Positions 20,827 to 29,469 of a stretch of 64,000 bases of DNA are shown one piece after another (the first letter of the stretch is position 1; every line of letters starts with the position of its first letter). Both the position numbers and the translations under genes were made by a program. Where the stretch lies: positions 369,001 through 433,000 of the forward strand of contig NZ_FNLD01000003.1 of assembly GCF_900104085.1 (NCBI RefSeq), in the 5' to 3' direction. This DNA is from Pseudoxanthomonas sp. CF125 (GTDB lineage: Bacteria > Pseudomonadota > Gammaproteobacteria > Xanthomonadales > Xanthomonadaceae). Under the pieces are notes generated by a model. It searched no databases, was not told the DNA's origin, and saw only the letters and a list, made by a program, of their open reading frames with translations.

Positions 20827-22007
20827 ATGCGGTTTCTCAGCTGGATCAGAGTGGAAATGCGGTCGCGGAAAGCGGGCTTGTCATGCGAGGACGGCGGCTG
20901 CAGCGCGGTTCTTATTTTGTCGGCGGAAATGTTCAGGCGCTCGGCGATCGCCTCGATCTGGGCCTCGCCGGACAGCGCGGCGGCCATGGGATCGCGACGA
21001 CGCAGACGGGACAGGAAAGAGTTGCGCACCGCTGCGTACAGCAGCGCGCGCTTGTTGTAACGGAACAGATGCTCGCCGCTGGCACGCACGTGTTCCAGCA
21101 ACGAGCGCCGCTCGGCCGGCGGCGATGGCCGCAAGGGGCCGAAGCGCTGCATGCGCAGCCACAGCCAGGCCAGCAGCGCCAATAATAACGGCACCCACAC
21201 GGGCCAGCCCTGGGTCAACACGGTGCGCAACAGCGAGGGCATCTGCGCGGCGTAGACCAGGTGCATGGTGCCTTGGCCGTAGTTGGGCGCCAGCACCTGC
21301 CTTGCCAGCGCGCGATGCGGGCCGTCGCGCAGGCCGCCGGACTGGTCGTCTTTGACCATGCCCAGAAAACCGCTGTCGGTGCTGCCTTTGTTGGTCAGGA
21401 AGTCGAAATCCGCCAGCACGTCCACATGGCCCTTGCCGTGCGCGAGCCGCGCGTACACGTAATCGGCCTGCAGATCGCCCCAGGAGAGTTCGGGTTCGAC
21501 TTCATCGAAGTAAAAGCGGCGGCCGCTGCAGAACTCGATGTGGCTGTCCTGGCCTTCCACTTGCAGCGGCTCGCATTCCGGCGATTGGTCGCTCAGGAAT
21601 ATGCCGATGTCCTCCAGAATCGGAACGCTGGTTTCTTCGTCATGAATTACCGTGGGCGGAGTGCGTACCAGCAGATGTCCGCCGCCGGCCACCCATTCCA
21701 GCAATCGGCGGGATTCCACCGGAGTCATGGTGCGCGGATCGTTGAGGATCAGCAGCGTGTCGTGCGCACCGAGCTGTTGGGCGGCCAGGTTGAGACGCTG
21801 ACGCGATTCGACTTTCACCCCGTCGGCCTGCAACGCCTTCTTCAGCGCGTACAGCGGGTTGTAGCCGGCTTCGCCGCGCGGCGGCAGCGCGATTTCGCGC
21901 TCCACCTTTTCGTAGGCATGCAGGAACCAGGCCACGCCGCCGCCTATCACCGCTGCGGCCAGCAGCACTATCAATACGATGCGCGCGGCGGGGCCGAACC
22001 GGTTCAT
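20823..22007 (-). CDS. DUF4350 domain membrane protein
   Basis: Protein of 394 residues with an N-terminal membrane anchor (IVLIVLLAAAVIGGGVAWFLHA), an extracytoplasmic DUF4350 domain (GYNPLYALKKALQADGVKVESR, DTLLILNDPRTMTPVESRRLLEWVAGGGHLLV), a second helix near residue 285 (VWVPLLLALLAWLWL) and a cytoplasmic C-terminal tail of about 100 residues. The DUF4350 core resembles the GATase-like/ABC-type Gldg domain, suggesting ligand binding. It overlaps both neighbours by ATGA, so expression is coupled. Confidence 0.82.
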   Translation of the reverse strand: MNRFGPAARIVLIVLLAAAVIGGGVAWFLHAYEKVEREIALPPRGEAGYNPLYALKKALQADGVKVESRQRLNLAAQQLGAHDTLLILNDPRTMTPVESRRLLEWVAGGGHLLVRTPPTVIHDEETSVPILEDIGIFLSDQSPECEPLQVEGQDSHIEFCSGRRFYFDEVEPELSWGDLQADYVYARLAHGKGHVDVLADFDFLTNKGSTDSGFLGMVKDDQSGGLRDGPHRALARQVLAPNYGQGTMHLVYAAQMPSLLRTVLTQGWPVWVPLLLALLAWLWLRMQRFGPLRPSPPAERRSLLEHVRASGEHLFRYNKRALLYAAVRNSFLSRLRRRDPMAAALSGEAQIEAIAERLNISADKIRTALQPPSSHDKPAFRDRISTLIQLRNRI

Positions 22008-23542
22008 GCCGCCCACCGGTAGCGCTGCTGCAAGCTGGACAGCAGATCGTCGAATTCTTCCTGCGCAGGCAGCTGTTGCGCATAGGCCGCGTATTGCCAC
22101 ACGCGCACCATCCGCGCGAACAGGCTGCGGTCCTCGCCGTCGGGCATGCGTCGCGAGGCGCGCAGGCATTCGGACTCGGTGGCGCCGGGCGGCAGGGCGA
22201 CTTCTGCGCGCTTGGCCATGGTTTCCACGCTGGCGCGGTACAGCAACGCCAGCGCATGGCGCGGCTTGCCCTGCGCCCACAACCGCCGCGCTTCGGCGGG
22301 TACGTTGTCGGGCAGGATTTCGGGGAGTTGAAGGGCTTCCGTTTCCACGTCCACCGGCAGCGGTTTGTGCCTGCGCAGCGAACCGCGCATCCATGGCAAC
22401 CAGTGGCGCAGGGTCAGCAGCAGGATCGCCACCAGTCCGCCCACCAGTATCCACAGGCCCCACTCGGCGATGAAGGCGAACGCCGTGCCGAAGCCTGACA
22501 ACCACGACATATCGCGTTGAGTCTGCGGTTTGTCTTTAGCCTTGGGCTTGTCGCGTTTCTCCCACGTCACCTGCTTGCTTTTGGAATTGAGCAAGGGATC
22601 GCGATAGGCCTGGTCCACGGCTTTGCTGAAAGCGCGTTCGTCCACGCGCGCATCGCCGAACACGGCCGGCAGCGTCGGGGCTTCCTGCTTGGCCGGCGTG
22701 GCCGGAGCTTGCGCTTCCTGCGCGCGCGCGGGCGCCAAGCCGGCTCCCAGCAAGGCCAGCACCAGTGCGAATGGCGCGGCCACGGCGGTCAGTCTTGCGC
22801 GCAATTTGCGGAAGGCGATTTCCACGTCCCAGGCTTCGATCTGGGTGCGGCGGTTGAGGTAGAGGCCGAAGCCGGCGCCGACGAAGAAGGGTTCGATCAC
22901 CGAGGTGGCGATCCAGCCCGCCAGGTTGCTGCCCACCTGCACCCACCATGGCGGCTGCTCGATGGCCAGCGACCACGCGGCGCGCATGGTTTCGGGCAGG
23001 TATTCCACGGGTACGAACAGGAAGACCAGAGCCACGCTCGCCAGCGCCAGCGCGATTTCGAAATTGATGCAGACCAGCGTCAACAAGGCGGCATTGCCGT
23101 AGACCGCGCTGCCCAGCACCCGACGACGCTCGCGCAAACGCGCGCCCTGCACGCCTTCCAGCAAATCGATGGGCAGGTACAGGGAGCGCGCGGGACTGAA
23201 ACGTCTCCAGGTAAGGTAGTGAAGCAACGGCCTCCAACCCCAACGCAGTTGCGCCGCCAACGTGTCCCGCACGCTGGGGGTGGCGCCGAAGGTGGCGCGG
23301 GAGATCACGAACAAGGGAATGCGGTCGAACGCCGGCTTCAACCACCACATCAACAGGCCGGCCAGCCAGATGGAATCGATGGCCCAGGCGGCGGCATTGA
23401 ACGCGACGAACAACGGCACGGTGACCAACAGCCAGGGCTTCCATATCGCAGCCGCATGCCGGCGCACCAGCGCCGTTCCCAATTCCACCGCCTCCCACGC
23501 CGAGCGCGAACGCAGATGCACGGTCATCTGCTCAAGACGCAT
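22004..23542 (-). CDS. DUF4129 domain polytopic membrane protein
   Basis: Protein of 512 residues. The N-terminal half has several membrane helices (near residues 47-65, 135-170, 225-245 and 265-285). A signal-like AGLAPARAQ is followed by a periplasmic stretch rich in Pro, Lys and Gln. Another helix (WGLWILVGGLVAILLLTL) leads into the C-terminal DUF4129 domain (AEARRLWAQGKPRHALALLYRA). DUF4129 usually ends TgpA transglutaminases, but no transglutaminase domain is seen here. ATG 23542 lies inside the end of the SpoIIM-like gene (11-base overlap). Confidence 0.8.
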   Translation of the reverse strand: MRLEQMTVHLRSRSAWEAVELGTALVRRHAAAIWKPWLLVTVPLFVAFNAAAWAIDSIWLAGLLMWWLKPAFDRIPLFVISRATFGATPSVRDTLAAQLRWGWRPLLHYLTWRRFSPARSLYLPIDLLEGVQGARLRERRRVLGSAVYGNAALLTLVCINFEIALALASVALVFLFVPVEYLPETMRAAWSLAIEQPPWWVQVGSNLAGWIATSVIEPFFVGAGFGLYLNRRTQIEAWDVEIAFRKLRARLTAVAAPFALVLALLGAGLAPARAQEAQAPATPAKQEAPTLPAVFGDARVDERAFSKAVDQAYRDPLLNSKSKQVTWEKRDKPKAKDKPQTQRDMSWLSGFGTAFAFIAEWGLWILVGGLVAILLLTLRHWLPWMRGSLRRHKPLPVDVETEALQLPEILPDNVPAEARRLWAQGKPRHALALLYRASVETMAKRAEVALPPGATESECLRASRRMPDGEDRSLFARMVRVWQYAAYAQQLPAQEEFDDLLSSLQQRYRWAA

Positions 23543-24536
23543 CGGCGTCTCCAGGCTGATTGCGCCCGCCGCGCCATAGCCATAGCAGCACCAGCGTCCA
23601 CAGCACGCCCGATACCGAATACTTGATCGATGCCGGAATGGACTGCGTGGACGACCAGAACGCCTCGATGAACGCCGCCACCAGCAGCATGAAAGCGATA
23701 CCCAGGCACAGCCTGGCGCCCTTGATGCCGCCGGCGACCAATGCATCGATGCGGGTGCGGCGGCCGGGAGCGATCAGGTTGAAGCCCAGCCGCAATCCAG
23801 CGCCGCCGGCAAGTACGATGGCGGTCAGCTCGAACGGCGCGTGACCGGCGACGAAGCGCCAGAGCGGATCGCCCGAACCGATCTGCTGCAGGTGGCCGAA
23901 CGCCGCGCCGATGCCTACGCCGTTGAGTATCAGCACCAGGATCGTGCCCACGCCGGCCAGCAGTCCGCTGGCGAAAGTGCGCAGGCCGATGCTGATGTTG
24001 TTCATGATGTAGTGGCCGAACATGGCCCAGTCGGTCCCGCTTTCGCGCCCCAGCTTGTTGCTGTCGCTGGCCGGGTCGTACATGCGCTCCAGCTGCGCCA
24101 CTTCCTGCGGGCTCATCAAGCCGTGGATCAGTTCCGGATAGAACTGCAGCAGCACGAACATCGTCACCAGCGGCACCACGAACAGCACCAGCGCGGCCCA
24201 CATGCAGCCGGCCTCGCTGCGCACCAGGCGCGGGAAGTCGGCCAGCAGGAATTCGACCGCGCGCTGCCAGCGCGGCGGCGGCGTGCGGTACAGCAGGTTG
24301 TGGCCGCGCTGCATCAGCGCCTGCAGCCGCGCGGTCACTACCGGGCTGTAGCCGCGCCTGCGCGCCAGCGCCAATTGCTGGCACAGGCGCCGGTAGCGCG
24401 CGGGAATGTCTTCATCGCCGATTTCGCCGATATTGCGTTCGGCCAGCGCATGGCGCGCATTGCCGCGCGTTTCCAGCCAGTGCTCGAACTGCTGCCATTC
24501 GCGTTGATGGCGGGCGACGAATTGCTCCTGTCTCAT
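23532..24536 (-). CDS. Stage II sporulation protein M-like membrane protein
   Basis: Protein of 334 residues with a charged cytoplasmic N-terminus (QEQFVARHQREWQQFEHWLE) and the SpoIIM domain (PF01944): helices around residues 113-133, 190-215, 225-245 and 275-300, with the typical NNISIGLRTFASGLLAGVGT. Outside spore formers this family commonly accompanies RDD and MoxR genes. Its role in this non-sporulating lineage is unknown. It overlaps the RDD gene upstream by ATGA. Confidence 0.85.
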   Translation of the reverse strand: MRQEQFVARHQREWQQFEHWLETRGNARHALAERNIGEIGDEDIPARYRRLCQQLALARRRGYSPVVTARLQALMQRGHNLLYRTPPPRWQRAVEFLLADFPRLVRSEAGCMWAALVLFVVPLVTMFVLLQFYPELIHGLMSPQEVAQLERMYDPASDSNKLGRESGTDWAMFGHYIMNNISIGLRTFASGLLAGVGTILVLILNGVGIGAAFGHLQQIGSGDPLWRFVAGHAPFELTAIVLAGGAGLRLGFNLIAPGRRTRIDALVAGGIKGARLCLGIAFMLLVAAFIEAFWSSTQSIPASIKYSVSGVLWTLVLLWLWRGGRNQPGDADAS

Positions 24537-25213
24537 CGCCGCCCCAGCAGCCAGTTGGCCATGCCGTACAAGCGCAGCACGCCGCCCTGGCCGCGGCTGC
24601 CGGTGAGCGGCTCGACGATGTTGGCCAGTTCTTCCTGCCGCGCGGGCGTCAGCAGCGGCGCGCGTTCGCCGAAGGCGACCACGGCCGCCTGTTCCGCCGG
24701 TTGCAGGCCGGCGCTAGGCGCAAGCACCGCGTTCACCGGCGCCGCCGCCGCATCGCGCTCGTGTTCGTTGTGCACCACCAGCGTACCCGCAACCATGTCG
24801 CCCAGCCGCCGCGCATGCGGATCGGCCAGGCAAGCGATCAGGCCGGCGGCATAGCCGAACGGCAGCATGTCCACGGTACGCAGCAGATTGCGGGTGATGG
24901 CGGGCAACCAGCCCACCGGCGCGCCGTCGCCGTTGACCACGCGCAGCGACATGGCTTTCTTGCCGGGCGTCTGTCCGTCCCACAGCACCTCGAACAGAAT
25001 GGGGTAGGCCCAGAAGATCAGGAACATCGAGATCAGGTACAAGCCCTGCCCGGCCGCTCCCAGCAAGGCCAGCAGGGTGCCGACCAACATCAGGATGCCC
25101 AGGCGGATGGCCAGATCGATGGACCACGCCACCGCGCGCGGCACCGGGCCGGCGACGGGCAGATGCAGGGCCACGCCTTCGGGCGTGACTACCTCGCGAT
25201 AGGTGTCCAGCAT
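24533..25213 (-). CDS. RDD family membrane protein (long paralogue)
   Basis: Protein of 226 residues. The RDD domain (PF06271) spans about residues 20-155, with R and D residues in [35 protein letters not shown] and [17 protein letters not shown], plus three helices. A cytoplasmic tail of about 70 residues follows. The ATG at 25213 shares a base with the preceding stop (TGATG), so it is coupled to the shorter RDD gene. Molecular role unknown; some RDD proteins have been linked to ion transport. Confidence 0.85.
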   Translation of the reverse strand: MLDTYREVVTPEGVALHLPVAGPVPRAVAWSIDLAIRLGILMLVGTLLALLGAAGQGLYLISMFLIFWAYPILFEVLWDGQTPGKKAMSLRVVNGDGAPVGWLPAITRNLLRTVDMLPFGYAAGLIACLADPHARRLGDMVAGTLVVHNEHERDAAAAPVNAVLAPSAGLQPAEQAAVVAFGERAPLLTPARQEELANIVEPLTGSRGQGGVLRLYGMANWLLGRR

Positions 25214-25722
25214 CAGGCGAGCACCACCATGGTGTCGGCCATGTGATCGTGCAGACAACGGCGGTCGTCCGCGAATATGAAGAGCGCATCCACCAGGCTG
25301 AAGATTCCACCCACGCAAGGAATGGCGCCGATCAGCGTCGGAAAGAAATAACGCAGCCAGAAGATCCGGCCCAGGCCGCTGCGGCTACCGTCGGTACGCA
25401 CGATGCGGATGCCGAGCCAGCTTTTCGCCAGCGTTTGCCCCTGCCGATGCAGCAGCCACAGGTTGTAGCCCAGCAGTCCCAGGCCCAGCAGACCGGTCAC
25501 CGGGGCGATCCATTGCAAGACCGATGCCGCGTCCGCGGGCATTTCCTCCAGCAACAGCAGGTATCCCGGCAGGAATGCGATGGTGAACAGGATATTGTCG
25601 ATCAGCACCGCTCCCAGACGGATGGCGCGCCCGGCAGGCTCCTGCCGAAGCGGCGGCGGTTGCGCGGCCAGGGGCGATTGCGGTGCCGCATATGGATTGT
25701 GGTTCGCTGTTTCGCTTTCCAT
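25213..25722 (-). CDS. RDD family membrane protein (short paralogue), first gene of the MoxR operon
   Basis: Protein of 169 residues. A Pro/Ala/Gln-rich cytoplasmic start ([17 protein letters not shown]) precedes an RDD domain: [36 protein letters not shown] and [14 protein letters not shown], with helices near residues 38-58 and 70-90. It opens the operon RDD, RDD, SpoIIM, DUF4129, DUF4350, MoxR, DUF58. The promoter should lie in 25723-25794, which also holds the divergent YkgJ-like promoter. Confidence 0.85.
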   Translation of the reverse strand: MESETANHNPYAAPQSPLAAQPPPLRQEPAGRAIRLGAVLIDNILFTIAFLPGYLLLLEEMPADAASVLQWIAPVTGLLGLGLLGYNLWLLHRQGQTLAKSWLGIRIVRTDGSRSGLGRIFWLRYFFPTLIGAIPCVGGIFSLVDALFIFADDRRCLHDHMADTMVVLA

Positions 25723-25779
25723 GCGCCTTTCCCTGTCGGTATGACTTTAACGACCAAAACCGGCCTTGCCCAGAGTCAT

Positions 25780-25785
25780 TACACT
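25780..25785 (+). promoter_or_regulatory. -10 box close to the start of the YkgJ-like gene
   Basis: TACACT nine bases before ATG 25795, with no Shine-Dalgarno sequence. Probable leaderless or near-leaderless promoter. Confidence 0.4.
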
Positions 25786-25794
25786 GGCGATGCC

Positions 25795-26064
25795 ATGGAA
25801 AACTCCGCTTTCCCCTGCCGCAGCCGTTGCGGCGCCTGCTGCATCGCGCCGTCGATCACCTCGCCCATCCCCGGCATGCCGCAGGGCAAGCCGGCGGGCG
25901 TGCCCTGCGTGCAACTGGATGCGGATCTGCGCTGCAGGCTGTTCGGAAAACCCGAGCGGCCCGCGTTCTGCGCTTCGCTGCGGCCGTCGATGGAGATGTG
26001 CGGGAACGACCGTGCACAGGCGCTCGCGTTTCTAGGCCATCTTGAAACCGCCACCGCGCCCTAG
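25795..26064 (+). CDS. YkgJ family cysteine cluster protein
   Basis: Protein of 89 residues with the CxxCGACC-like start (CRSRCGACC at residues 7-15) and further cysteines in [24 protein letters not shown] and MEMCG. This spacing is the CxxCC signature of the UPF0153/YkgJ family, thought to bind zinc or an iron-sulfur centre. The start is the ATG at 25795. The frame is open upstream, but only this part has family character. Confidence 0.85.
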   Translation: MENSAFPCRSRCGACCIAPSITSPIPGMPQGKPAGVPCVQLDADLRCRLFGKPERPAFCASLRPSMEMCGNDRAQALAFLGHLETATAP

Positions 26065-26092
26065 CAACGGGCGCGGCAGCGTCCGTCCGTAC

Positions 26093-26290
26093 TCAGGCCG
26101 CCGCTTCTTCCTTGCTGGGCGTGAAAAACCAGATCGCGGCGCCGACCACGATCAGGCCGATGCGGATCGACCAGCCCACGGTGGGACCCCAGTTGTCGAT
26201 CCACGAAAGAATCTTGAACTGCATGTCGAAGAAGTCGAGGACGATGGAGCCCAGGCCGAAGATGGCCATGTACATGCCGAGTGATTTCAC
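26093..26290 (-). CDS. Small two-helix membrane protein
   Basis: Protein of 65 residues with helix 1 at about residues 5-22 (GMYMAIFGLGSIVLDFF) and helix 2 at about 40-58 (WSIRIGLIVVGAAIWFF), and an acidic-Ala tail. It starts with GTG at 26290, seven bases after AGGAG, which decides the start. No named family. Stands alone between the YkgJ-like and DUF2167 genes. Confidence 0.65.
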   Translation of the reverse strand: MKSLGMYMAIFGLGSIVLDFFDMQFKILSWIDNWGPTVGWSIRIGLIVVGAAIWFFTPSKEEAAA

Positions 26291-26326
26291 GTCTTTCTCC
26301 TGTAAGTATTGAACGGTTGTCCGCGA

Positions 26327-27232
26327 TCAGCTGACCGATCCCTTTTCACGTTTGCCACTGAACATCTTCTTGACCAAAGCTCCCAGGCCCAAGACCGCGA
26401 TCAGGCCCAGCTTCCAGAACTTGGCCAGAACCAGGCCCAGCTTGGCGAACAAGCCGGCCTTGGCCGCCAGCCCGCCACCGATCAGCGCGGCCACGCCATA
26501 GGCGGCGACCTTGTCGGTGGAGGCGTCGTAATCGGCGTAGCGCGCGCCGGCGTCGAACTCGGTCATCGGCAGCAGTTGCTGCATGCCGGTCTGCACCAGT
26601 CCCAGCTCGGACATGCCGGAGACGGCGTTGAGGCTCAGGTAGCCGTTACGGCCAAGCACGCGTATGTCGTAGTTCAGCGTGTTGTCCTTGGACTCGTCGA
26701 ACTTCAGCTCCTTGGCCCAATACATTTTCTTGCTGGCGGCGTCGTAGCGCGGCGCCACGGCCCAACCCAGCAGATCGACGGTGCCGTAGCCCGCCTCCTT
26801 GCGCGCGGCATTCTCGTCTTTGGTGCCTTGCTGCATTTCCTCCAGCATTTCCTGGTAGTCGATCTTGGCGGCGTCCTCGTCGGAAACGTAACCGTCGTCG
26901 GAATAGGTCACCACCACCGCCCAGCTGTTGTCGTCGGCCAGGTTCGGAGTAGCCGGCACGATCAGGCCCAGTACGCTCTCGTCCGGAGGATTGCCCCAGA
27001 ACTCTTCCAGCACGCGGCGCGCGTCGGCCTGCTCCAGGTAACGGAAGGCGGGCGTCAGGCGGAAATGCGCCTTGGCTTGCGGTACCGCGACCTCTCCGTC
27101 CTTGAAATGCAACGACGCGACGAACTGCTCTGGTGTCGTTTCCGTCCCCTTCTCTTCCGGTGCCTGCGCGGCTGCGGACAAAGCCATGCCCACGCACAAC
27201 GTGGCCAGCAGGCCACGAATCATCGCCTTCAT
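26327..27232 (-). CDS. DUF2167 domain membrane-anchored protein
   Basis: Protein of 301 residues. A signal peptide (LLATLCVGMALSAAAQ) is followed by the DUF2167 domain (LHFKDGEVAVPQAKAHFRL, GFW-like EEFWGNPPDESVLGLIVP, WAVVVTYSDDGYVSDEDAAKIDY). A Gly/Ala-rich membrane helix follows at about residues 245-285, with a basic tail. Domain function is unknown; relatives are often in stress-related operons. The start at ATG 27232 is fixed by the signal peptide. Confidence 0.85.
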   Translation of the reverse strand: MKAMIRGLLATLCVGMALSAAAQAPEEKGTETTPEQFVASLHFKDGEVAVPQAKAHFRLTPAFRYLEQADARRVLEEFWGNPPDESVLGLIVPATPNLADDNSWAVVVTYSDDGYVSDEDAAKIDYQEMLEEMQQGTKDENAARKEAGYGTVDLLGWAVAPRYDAASKKMYWAKELKFDESKDNTLNYDIRVLGRNGYLSLNAVSGMSELGLVQTGMQQLLPMTEFDAGARYADYDASTDKVAAYGVAALIGGGLAAKAGLFAKLGLVLAKFWKLGLIAVLGLGALVKKMFSGKREKGSVS

Positions 27233-27314
27233 CTTCTATCGCTCCGTGATTGGGCATCCCCATGCCCGCGCGCCAGTGTCGCGTGGCCGCCGCCCGCGCG
27301 CAACGGGTGCCGAT

Positions 27315-27388
27315 GTAGGTCGGGGCTACGCCCCCGACACTAGACGACCTCGGATATGCCATGCGTCGGGGACGTAGCCCCGACCTAC
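27315..27388. repeat. GTAG-type REP pair; supplies the stop codon of the carbonic anhydrase-like gene
   Basis: Arms GTAGGTCGGGGCTACG... (27315-27338) and a near-exact complement (27365-27388). The minus-strand TAG at 27387-27385, inside the GTAG, is the stop codon of the adjacent gene. Confidence 0.8.
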
Positions 27389-27918
27389 GCGTGCAGGTAC
27401 TGGTCCTTCAGCCGCACGTAGTGCTGGGCCGAATACAGCAGGCTCTCGATTTCCTTGTCGCTGAGCTTTCGCACGAAGCGCCCGGGATTGCCCAGCCACA
27501 GTTCGCCTTCGCCCACCACTTTGCCCGGACCGATGATCGCGCCGGCGCCGACGAAACCGTGGGTCTCCACTTTCGCGCCATCGAGGATGCAGGCGCCCAT
27601 GCCGATCAGGCAGCGGTCGCCGATGCTGCAGGCGTGGATGATGGTGCCGTGGCCGACGGTGACGTCCTCCCCGATCAGGGTCGGATAGCCGGCCTGGTTG
27701 TACGGGCTGTGGTGGCTGACGTGGATGATGGTGCCGTCCTGCACGTTGGTGCGCGCACCGATGCGGATGTGGTTCACGTCGCCGCGGATGATGGTGCCCG
27801 GCCAGACGGAAACGTCGTCGCCCAATTCGACATCGCCGATCACGGTGGCGGCCGGGTCCACGTAAACACGCTGGCCAAGGGTGGGAAGCCGGCCAAGATA
27901 GGGGCGTAGTGCGGTCAT
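27385..27918 (-). CDS. Gamma-class carbonic anhydrase-like protein (YrdA family)
   Basis: Left-handed beta-helix protein of 177 residues built of hexapeptide repeats (VIGDVELGDDVSVWPGTIIR, IRIGARTNVQDGTIIH, VTVGHGTIIHACSIGDRCLIG). The three metal-ligand histidines fit IIHVSHHSPYN and GHGTIIHACS. Homologous to Cam/YrdA, and activity may be absent in many YrdA proteins. Its TAG stop lies within a REP. TACAAT sits six bases before the ATG with little ribosome site, so transcription may be leaderless. Confidence 0.9.
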   Translation of the reverse strand: MTALRPYLGRLPTLGQRVYVDPAATVIGDVELGDDVSVWPGTIIRGDVNHIRIGARTNVQDGTIIHVSHHSPYNQAGYPTLIGEDVTVGHGTIIHACSIGDRCLIGMGACILDGAKVETHGFVGAGAIIGPGKVVGEGELWLGNPGRFVRKLSDKEIESLLYSAQHYVRLKDQYLHA

Positions 27919-27924
27919 CCTTGC

Positions 27925-27930
27925 ATTGTA
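27925..27930 (-). promoter_or_regulatory. -10 box of a probable leaderless promoter for the carbonic anhydrase-like gene
   Basis: TACAAT on the minus strand, six bases before ATG 27918. This is a one-mismatch -10 box. Only AAGG abuts the start codon, too close to act as a normal ribosome site. Confidence 0.45.
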
Positions 27931-27955
27931 ATGGGCAGGCCCGCGGAGGCCGGAC

Positions 27956-27961
27956 TACACT
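27956..27961 (+). promoter_or_regulatory. -10 box of a probable leaderless promoter for the aldehyde dehydrogenase gene
   Basis: TACACT seven bases before ATG 27969, with no Shine-Dalgarno sequence between. The divergent promoter for the carbonic anhydrase-like gene lies about 30 bases away. Confidence 0.45.
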
Positions 27962-27968
27962 GCGGCGT

Positions 27969-29378
27969 ATGGATACTTCCACCGATACTCCCAGCACCGA
28001 ACTCCAGCCCACCCTGGTCCGTCTGCGCGCCGCCTGGCAGGGGAAACGCCCGGATTACCGGCAGCGCCGGGACGACCTGCAGCGCCTGCGCGAGGCACTG
28101 AAACGGCGGCTGCCCGAAATGGCCGACACCATCGCCGCCGACTTCGGCCAGCGCTCGCGCCACGAGACGCTGCTGGCCGACGGCATGACCGTCCTGAATG
28201 AAATCGACCACCTGCGCAGCCACCTGCGCCGCTGGATGAAGCCCAAGCGGGTGGGCGTGGGCTGGCGTTTCTGGCCGGCGCGCGCCGAGATCCGGCCCGA
28301 GCCGGTGGGCGTGGTGGGTGTGATCGCACCGTGGAATTATCCGGTGAACCTGGCTCTGATTCCGCTGGCCACCGCCATCGCCGCCGGCAACCATGTTTAC
28401 CTGAAGCCTTCCGAGCACACCCCCAACACCACCAGTTTTCTGCGCAGCCTGCTGGCCGAAGTGTTCGCCGTCGATCGGGTGGCCGTGGCCAGCGGCGGCG
28501 CGGAGGTGGCCGGCGCCTTCGCCGCGCTGCCCTTCGACCACCTGGTGTTCACCGGCTCCACCGCGGTCGGCCGCAAGGTCATGGCCGCCGCCGCGCCGAA
28601 CCTGACCCCGCTGACGCTGGAACTCGGCGGCAAGTCGCCGGCCATCGTCTGCGCCGATTTTCCGGTGGAACAGGCCGCCGCGCGCTTGGCGACCGGCAAG
28701 TGGTTCAACGGCGGGCAGACCTGCATCGCGCCGGATTACGTATTGATCGACGAAGGCCGCGCGCCCGCGCTGGCCGAAGCGTTGCGCGCCCAGGTGAGTG
28801 CGCGCTACGGCAGGTTGGCGGAATCGGACGACTACACCCGCATCATCAACGACGGCCAGTACGCGCGCCTGGAAAATTATCTGCAAGACGCGCGCACGCG
28901 CGGCCTGCAGGTCCTGCCGCTGGGCGAACACGGCAAGCCGGGTGAGCGTCTGTTCGCACCGACCGTGGTGCTGGAACCCGGCGACGATGCGCTGGTGATG
29001 CAGGAAGAGATCTTCGGACCGATCCTGCCCATCAAGTCCTACCGCAGCCTCGACGAGGCCATCGCCTACGTCAACGCGCACGACCGGCCGCTGTCGCTGT
29101 ATCCCTTCAGCCACGACCGCGACAGTGTGGAGAAGATCCTGCGCAATACCCTGGCCGGCGGCGTCACCGTCAACGACACGGTGCTGCATTTCGGCATCAA
29201 CAACCTGCCCTTCGGCGGCATCGGCCCCAGCGGCATGGGTGCCTACCACGGCCGCGCGGGTTTCGACGCTTTCAGCAAAGCGCTGCCGATCCTGTGGCAG
29301 CCCAGGCGCGCGGGCAGCGACATGCTCAAGCCGCCGTATTCGAAGGTGGCGCGCTTCATCGATTTCATCATCCGCTAA
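27969..29378 (+). CDS. Coniferyl-aldehyde dehydrogenase-type NAD(P)-dependent aldehyde dehydrogenase
   Basis: Oxidises aldehydes to acids, 469 residues. The N-terminal KRPDYRQRRDDLQRLREALK pattern and the overall layout fit the CalB/class-3-like group. The Rossmann region carries GVIAPWNYPVNLAL and FTGSTAVGR, the general-base Glu is in LELGGKSPAIV and the nucleophile is Cys252 in GGQTCIAPDY. No membrane anchor is seen, unlike eukaryotic class 3 enzymes. A REP pair follows immediately. Natural substrate is not deducible. Confidence 0.88.
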   Translation: MDTSTDTPSTELQPTLVRLRAAWQGKRPDYRQRRDDLQRLREALKRRLPEMADTIAADFGQRSRHETLLADGMTVLNEIDHLRSHLRRWMKPKRVGVGWRFWPARAEIRPEPVGVVGVIAPWNYPVNLALIPLATAIAAGNHVYLKPSEHTPNTTSFLRSLLAEVFAVDRVAVASGGAEVAGAFAALPFDHLVFTGSTAVGRKVMAAAAPNLTPLTLELGGKSPAIVCADFPVEQAAARLATGKWFNGGQTCIAPDYVLIDEGRAPALAEALRAQVSARYGRLAESDDYTRIINDGQYARLENYLQDARTRGLQVLPLGEHGKPGERLFAPTVVLEPGDDALVMQEEIFGPILPIKSYRSLDEAIAYVNAHDRPLSLYPFSHDRDSVEKILRNTLAGGVTVNDTVLHFGINNLPFGGIGPSGMGAYHGRAGFDAFSKALPILWQPRRAGSDMLKPPYSKVARFIDFIIR

Positions 29379-29384
29379 GCTTTT

Positions 29385-29457
29385 GTAGGAGCGGGCCCTG
29401 CCCGCGATGCCTTACCCTGAAACCATCAAAAGCGTCGCGGGCAGGGCCCGCTCCTAC
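29385..29457. repeat. GTAG-type REP pair between aldehyde dehydrogenase and xthA
   Basis: Arms GTAGGAGCGGGCCCTGCC... (29385-29407) and the exact complement (29435-29457), the same subtype as the copy after hemB. xthA begins 12 bases after it. Confidence 0.85.
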
Positions 29458-29469
29458 ACAGGGCACCAC

